Shown: one piece after another, positions 32,836 through 35,345 of the stretch | How the letters are laid out: every line of letters begins with the position of its first letter | Numbering within the stretch: the stretch's first letter is position 1 | Assembly (NCBI GenBank): GCA_015058405.1 | Contig: SVCL01000027.1 | Coordinates: forward strand, 1 to 35,345 | Length of the DNA stretch: 35,345 bases | From: Clostridium sp. | Lineage (GTDB): Bacteria; Bacillota; Clostridia; Clostridiales; Clostridiaceae | Direction: 5' to 3' | Notes under the pieces: generated by a model | Databases searched by the model: none | Seen by the model: the letters and a program-made list of their open reading frames with translations, nothing else | What the model was told of the DNA's origin: nothing | Translations under genes and position numbers: made by a program

Positions 32836-33123
32836 ATGAATAAATTAGATAAAAAAATTAAAATAATACTACTATTAAGTATTATGTGGGGGCTTATTGT
32901 ATTAGGGATTCCTCGTATACCTTATAAGACTCCAGATAAATATGGGGTTCTGACTTTCGATGTTTATGAATGGTATCCTTTAGTTAATAATATTTATTTA
33001 AAAGATACAGTTGAATGGGATAAGTATAAAACAATACATATGATAGTTAGTTTAATAATAAGCCTATTATTAATTGTACTTATGTTTAGGTATTGGTATG
33101 ATTGTAAGTACAACAAAGAATAA
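32836..33123 (+). CDS. Small two-helix membrane protein of unknown function
   Basis: A 95-residue protein not recognised. It has a basic N-terminus, a membrane helix at about 8-26, a 40-residue hydrophilic loop rich in Tyr, Trp and Asp (YGVLTFDVYEWYPLVNNIYL), a second helix at about 68-87, and a short charged tail ending in Cys and Lys residues. If both ends are inside, the loop lies outside the cell. A very strong TTGGGGGGAA site precedes the ATG, which supports it as a real gene. It stands alone between the rodA hairpin and the spoIVF pair. Confidence 0.7.
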   Translation: MNKLDKKIKIILLLSIMWGLIVLGIPRIPYKTPDKYGVLTFDVYEWYPLVNNIYLKDTVEWDKYKTIHMIVSLIISLLLIVLMFRYWYDCKYNKE

Positions 33124-33172
33124 AGTTCTATGCTAAAAAGCTGTCACACTAATCTTTATTTTAGTGAGTAAT

Positions 33173-33200
33173 AAATATGGAAGTAAAAGAATCATAAATT
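33173..33200 (+). promoter_or_regulatory. Candidate sigma-E promoter for the spoIVF pair
   Basis: CATAAATT (33193-33200) matches seven of eight positions of the mother-cell sigma-E -10 pattern CATACANT. AAATATG (33173-33179), with the ATAT core of the -35, lies 13 bases upstream, slightly short of the usual spacing. SpoIVF genes are sigma-E controlled in Bacillus. Confidence 0.35.
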
Positions 33201-33248
33201 TGGTGTATAGAAAATATAATTTATTATAGAACTTTTAGGAGGAGAAAG

Positions 33249-34031
33249 ATGGGAGATTATAGAGCACAGTATGAAAAGTACTATAATAATGCAAAAAGTG
33301 GTGTATCAAGGGCTAGGTATACAAGGATTGGCTCAGTAGATAGTGGATATTTAGATACAAAAAGGAATAGAGCTAATAATTCTGATTTAAGTTTATTACA
33401 AAGGTTAGTAAGACAATTTATATGGCAATTAGCAGGAGCATGCATATTATTAATTTTAATTACTATAGCTAAGTTTGTGCCTGTAAAAGAAGCTAATGAT
33501 ATATATATATTGGCAAAAGAAAAGGTAAATGATAAATATGAGTTAATGGATGCAATAAAGTCTATAGAGTTACCTAAGGATGGAAATTATAAAGAAATGA
33601 TATTAGACTATATTGATGAAGCTAAATGTTATGTAACAGGACAACAAAGTACAAAGGATTTAATTAAAACCAAATATATTACCCCTATAAATGGAAAAGT
33701 AGCAAATTATGAAGGTATGGAAAATTCTATAGCTTTAGTTTCAAAGGAAGATTTAGAGGTTGTGTCTAGTTATGATGGTACAGTTAAAGAAGTAAATGAG
33801 GGAGATAAATATATAATTATAGATCATGGTAATGGAGTAGAAACATATTACGGGTTAGTTTCAAATGTTAGTGTAAAAGAAGGGGATGCTGTACGTAGAG
33901 GTGACACTATAGCAAAAACAGGAAAATTAGAAAAGTTAGATGCAAAGGGAATTATTTATAAAATGATATATATGGGAAGCGAAAAGAATCCCAAAGAGAT
34001 GCTTGATTTATCCTCTTTAGAAAGGGTGTGA
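33249..34031 (+). CDS. SpoIVFA-like protein with degenerate M23 (LytM) domain
   Basis: A 260-residue single-pass protein: hydrophilic N-terminus, one membrane helix (about 58-77), a linker and a C-terminal M23/LytM-like fold (about 140-255) with VVSSYDGTVKEV, IIDHGNGVETYYGLVSNVSV and VRRGDTIAKTG. The catalytic histidines of M23 peptidases (HxxxD and HxH) are absent; the HxH position reads IIYKMIYMG. It is therefore probably a binding or regulatory protein. The next gene encodes SpoIVFB, so this fits SpoIVFA, the factor that holds and inhibits SpoIVFB in the outer forespore membrane. TTAGGAGGAG precedes the ATG. Confidence 0.8.
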   Translation: MGDYRAQYEKYYNNAKSGVSRARYTRIGSVDSGYLDTKRNRANNSDLSLLQRLVRQFIWQLAGACILLILITIAKFVPVKEANDIYILAKEKVNDKYELMDAIKSIELPKDGNYKEMILDYIDEAKCYVTGQQSTKDLIKTKYITPINGKVANYEGMENSIALVSKEDLEVVSSYDGTVKEVNEGDKYIIIDHGNGVETYYGLVSNVSVKEGDAVRRGDTIAKTGKLEKLDAKGIIYKMIYMGSEKNPKEMLDLSSLERV

Positions 34032-34058
34032 AGTGAATCAATATAATAGGAGTATTGT

Positions 34059-34922
34059 ATGAAAAAAAACAGAAAGGTATTTCTATTAGAGTTTTTAGTT
34101 TTAATAGTTATTGGATGTATTAATAATAAGGTACTTTTAGGTTTTTTGTGGGTTATATTACATGAAATAGTCCATATTATAGTTGCTAGTAAGAGTAATG
34201 TTGATCTTTATGATATAGGTATAAGTATTACAGGCGTTAAAGCAGAATTAAAAGGATTAGATGATGTTAATGACAATGAAACCTTATTAATATTTTTATC
34301 AGGGCCATTATTTAATTTAATGGTATTTATTATATTGTTAATGATAAAAAAAGAGTTTAACATATCTTATTTAGATAGTAGTATAAATATAAACATAGGT
34401 TTATTTATATTTAATATGTTGCCTGCTTATCCTTTAGATGGGGCTAGAATATATGAAGTTATTTTAGGTAAAAGGTTATTATATAAAAGAGCAAAAAGTA
34501 TATTAATAGGCATAAGTTTTGGAGTAGCAATAAGTATGCTTATTTTATTTTGTTTAACAATTTATATACATAGAATCAATTTTAGCTTATTGCTATCCGC
34601 CTTATTATTAATGTATACGACTTTTTTAGAAAAAGATAAAGCACTATATTCATTAATTGGAAATATATTCACCAAGAGAAGAAAGCTTATTAAGAATAGT
34701 TATTTAGAGAACAAAACGGTATCTGTTTATTATAAATTAAATTTAGTTAGTGTTTTAAATTTAATAGATAAAAATAAATTTAATTCTTTTTACATTTTAG
34801 ATGATGAATTAAGAGTTTTGAAAATATTAAATGAAGATGGACTTATAGAAGCTCTTAAAAGTTATGGAAATATAACTTTAGAAGAATTTTTAAAGATTAG
34901 TGAAAATAAAGCTACACAATAG
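34059..34922 (+). CDS. spoIVFB: SpoIVFB-like intramembrane metalloprotease (M50)
   Basis: A 287-residue polytopic site-2 protease. HEIVH (His35-Glu36-x-x-His39) in the second hydrophobic segment gives two zinc ligands and the base; NMLPAYPLDGARI gives the third ligand Asp127. The C-terminal part (about 215-287) is CBS-like, with an ATP-sensing role known for SpoIVFB. The established Bacillus function is to cut pro-sigma-K in the mother cell after release from SpoIVFA. AGGAG precedes the ATG, 27 bases after the SpoIVFA-like gene. Its last codons lie in the terminator stem. Confidence 0.88.
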   Translation: MKKNRKVFLLEFLVLIVIGCINNKVLLGFLWVILHEIVHIIVASKSNVDLYDIGISITGVKAELKGLDDVNDNETLLIFLSGPLFNLMVFIILLMIKKEFNISYLDSSININIGLFIFNMLPAYPLDGARIYEVILGKRLLYKRAKSILIGISFGVAISMLILFCLTIYIHRINFSLLLSALLLMYTTFLEKDKALYSLIGNIFTKRRKLIKNSYLENKTVSVYYKLNLVSVLNLIDKNKFNSFYILDDELRVLKILNEDGLIEALKSYGNITLEEFLKISENKATQ

Positions 34923-34958
34923 ATTTAATATGCAAATCTATTGTGTATTTTTATTTTT
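34913..34958 (+). terminator. Intrinsic terminator overlapping the end of spoIVFB
   Basis: A 14-bp perfect stem TACACAATAGATTT / AAATCTATTGTGTA, 7-base loop, then a T-rich tail. The stop codon TAG is inside the left arm. Confidence 0.88.
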
Positions 34959-34982
34959 AAATTCTTTATTACAAAAAAGTAG

Positions 34983-35011
34983 TTTACAATAATAAGTATT
35001 AATGATAAAAA
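34983..35011 (+). promoter_or_regulatory. Promoter for the pyrophosphatase-like gene
   Basis: TTTACA (34983-34988), 17-base spacer ending in TGA, TAAAAA (35006-35011). It lies 40 bases before the start codon. Confidence 0.45.
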
Positions 35012-35051
35012 GATATATAATTAAGAAAGGATAACTAAGGAGGGGAATTAC

Positions 35052-35270
35052 ATGGAATCTTATTTAGGAAAACTTGTTACAGTTAAAATGGATAGACCGT
35101 TAGGATCTAAACATCCTAAACATAACTTTATATATCCATTGAATTATGGATATATACCTAATACAACATCGGGAGATGGAGAAGAAATTGATGTATATAT
35201 TATTGGTGTATTTTATACATCAACTTGGAACCAAAAAAGCATTAAAAAGTCAGCCATCAGCATATGGTAA
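35052..35270 (+). pseudogene. Inorganic pyrophosphatase-like gene, truncated by insertion
   Basis: The first 54 codons fit a soluble family I pyrophosphatase-like protein: DRPLGSKHPKHNF, IYPLNYGYIPNT and DGEEIDVYIIG, which aligns with the family I metal-binding signature although one Asp is Glu. After IIGVF the reading frame turns to YTSTWNQKSIKKS and stops at 35268-35270, with no resemblance to the family, whose members are at least twice as long. The change falls where the presumed end of an IS element begins (35207). AGGAGGGG precedes the ATG and a promoter is in place, so the truncated product may still be made. The rest of the gene is expected beyond the IS. Confidence 0.72.
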
Positions 35271-35345
35271 AAATGGAATTTAGCAAGTTTGCTTTTCACT
35301 CTCTTTTAACCATTGTTTTGTTTCTTTCATTCTATAAGATTCACC
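35207..35345 (-). mobile_element. End of an IS21-family insertion sequence (continues past the window)
   Basis: On the minus strand, an istB-like 3' end (stop at 35280-35282) is followed by about 73 bases with TGGCTGACTTTTTAATGC and then TTTTTTGGTTCCAAG, the type of short subterminal repeats known at IS21-family ends, finishing in ATACA at 35207. Outer ends TG...CA suit this family. On the + strand the element would start with TGTATTTTATACA. The exact boundary is inferred from where pyrophosphatase similarity ceases. Confidence 0.6.
35280..35345 (-). CDS. istB: IstB-like transposase helper ATPase, C-terminal fragment
   Basis: The last 21 codons of a gene on the minus strand, open to the window edge, reading GESYRMKETKQWLKESEKQ and two more residues before the stop. 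GxSYRxK followed by a basic helix is the usual C-terminus of IstB/DnaC-like helpers of IS21-family transposons. Too short to show the ATPase motifs, which would lie outside the window. Its placement with the C-terminus pointing to the IS end fits the istA-istB order of these elements. Confidence 0.6.
   Translation of the reverse strand, partial: GESYRMKETKQWLKESEKQTC

Noticed and set aside
33147..33166. Hairpin CACTAA/TTAGTG before the SpoIVFA-like gene as a terminator
   Set aside because: Only a 6-bp AT-rich stem with no following T-run.

Overview
The window is strongly AT-rich, codes mostly on the + strand, uses strong GGAGG-type ribosome binding sites and carries sporulation genes (an alpha/beta SASP, SpoIVFA/SpoIVFB-like proteins). 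Together with the order mreBCD - PBP2 - minCDE - rodA - spoIVFA/B, this points to a spore-forming Clostridium (sensu stricto) chromosome. No rRNA, tRNA, CRISPR array or recognisable defence island was seen.

Layout. (1) 1-600: a hairpin resembling the end of an IS200/IS605 element, then a spore-protein gene with a possible sigma-G promoter and its own terminator. (2) 673-5272: a Bce-type antimicrobial-peptide sensing and detoxification module (response regulator, histidine kinase, ABC ATPase, large permease), with a perfect TNACA-N4-TGTAA operator-like palindrome before the transporter pair. (3) 5386-9232: an overlapping pair of SbcD/SbcC-like (YhaO/YhaN-type) DNA-repair genes. (4) 9238-10220: a zinc/manganese-type solute-binding lipoprotein without its ABC partners, behind a perfect -35/-10 promoter. 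(5) 10307-14813: a membrane-anchored MutS-family ATPase, a membrane-anchored serine hydrolase split by an apparent one-base frameshift, a two-CBS-domain protein and a four-S1-domain RNA-binding protein, closed by a bidirectional terminator. (6) 14819-18539: pyruvate kinase (minus strand), divergent from PepD dipeptidase, then a GNAT acetyltransferase.

(7) 18679-34922: a long cell-shape and division region: SPOR-domain protein, maf, radC, mreB, mreC, mreD, two tandem class B PBP2 genes, minC, minD, minE, rodA, a small membrane protein, and a SpoIVFA-like/SpoIVFB pair. MreBCD, PBP2 and RodA would together form the elongasome. MinCDE places the division septum. SpoIVFB is the sporulation intramembrane protease that processes pro-sigma-K. 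(8) 35052-35345: the 5' part of a pyrophosphatase-like gene that stops making family sense after about 54 codons, next to the 3' end of an IS21-type istB gene on the minus strand. This looks like an IS insertion running past the window edge.

Nothing here is clearly a new biological system. The items most worth a second look are the IS21-interrupted pyrophosphatase gene, the frameshifted serine hydrolase, the tandem PBP2 pair, the membrane MutS-like ATPase and the Bce operator. All family assignments come from reading motifs by eye, without database searches.
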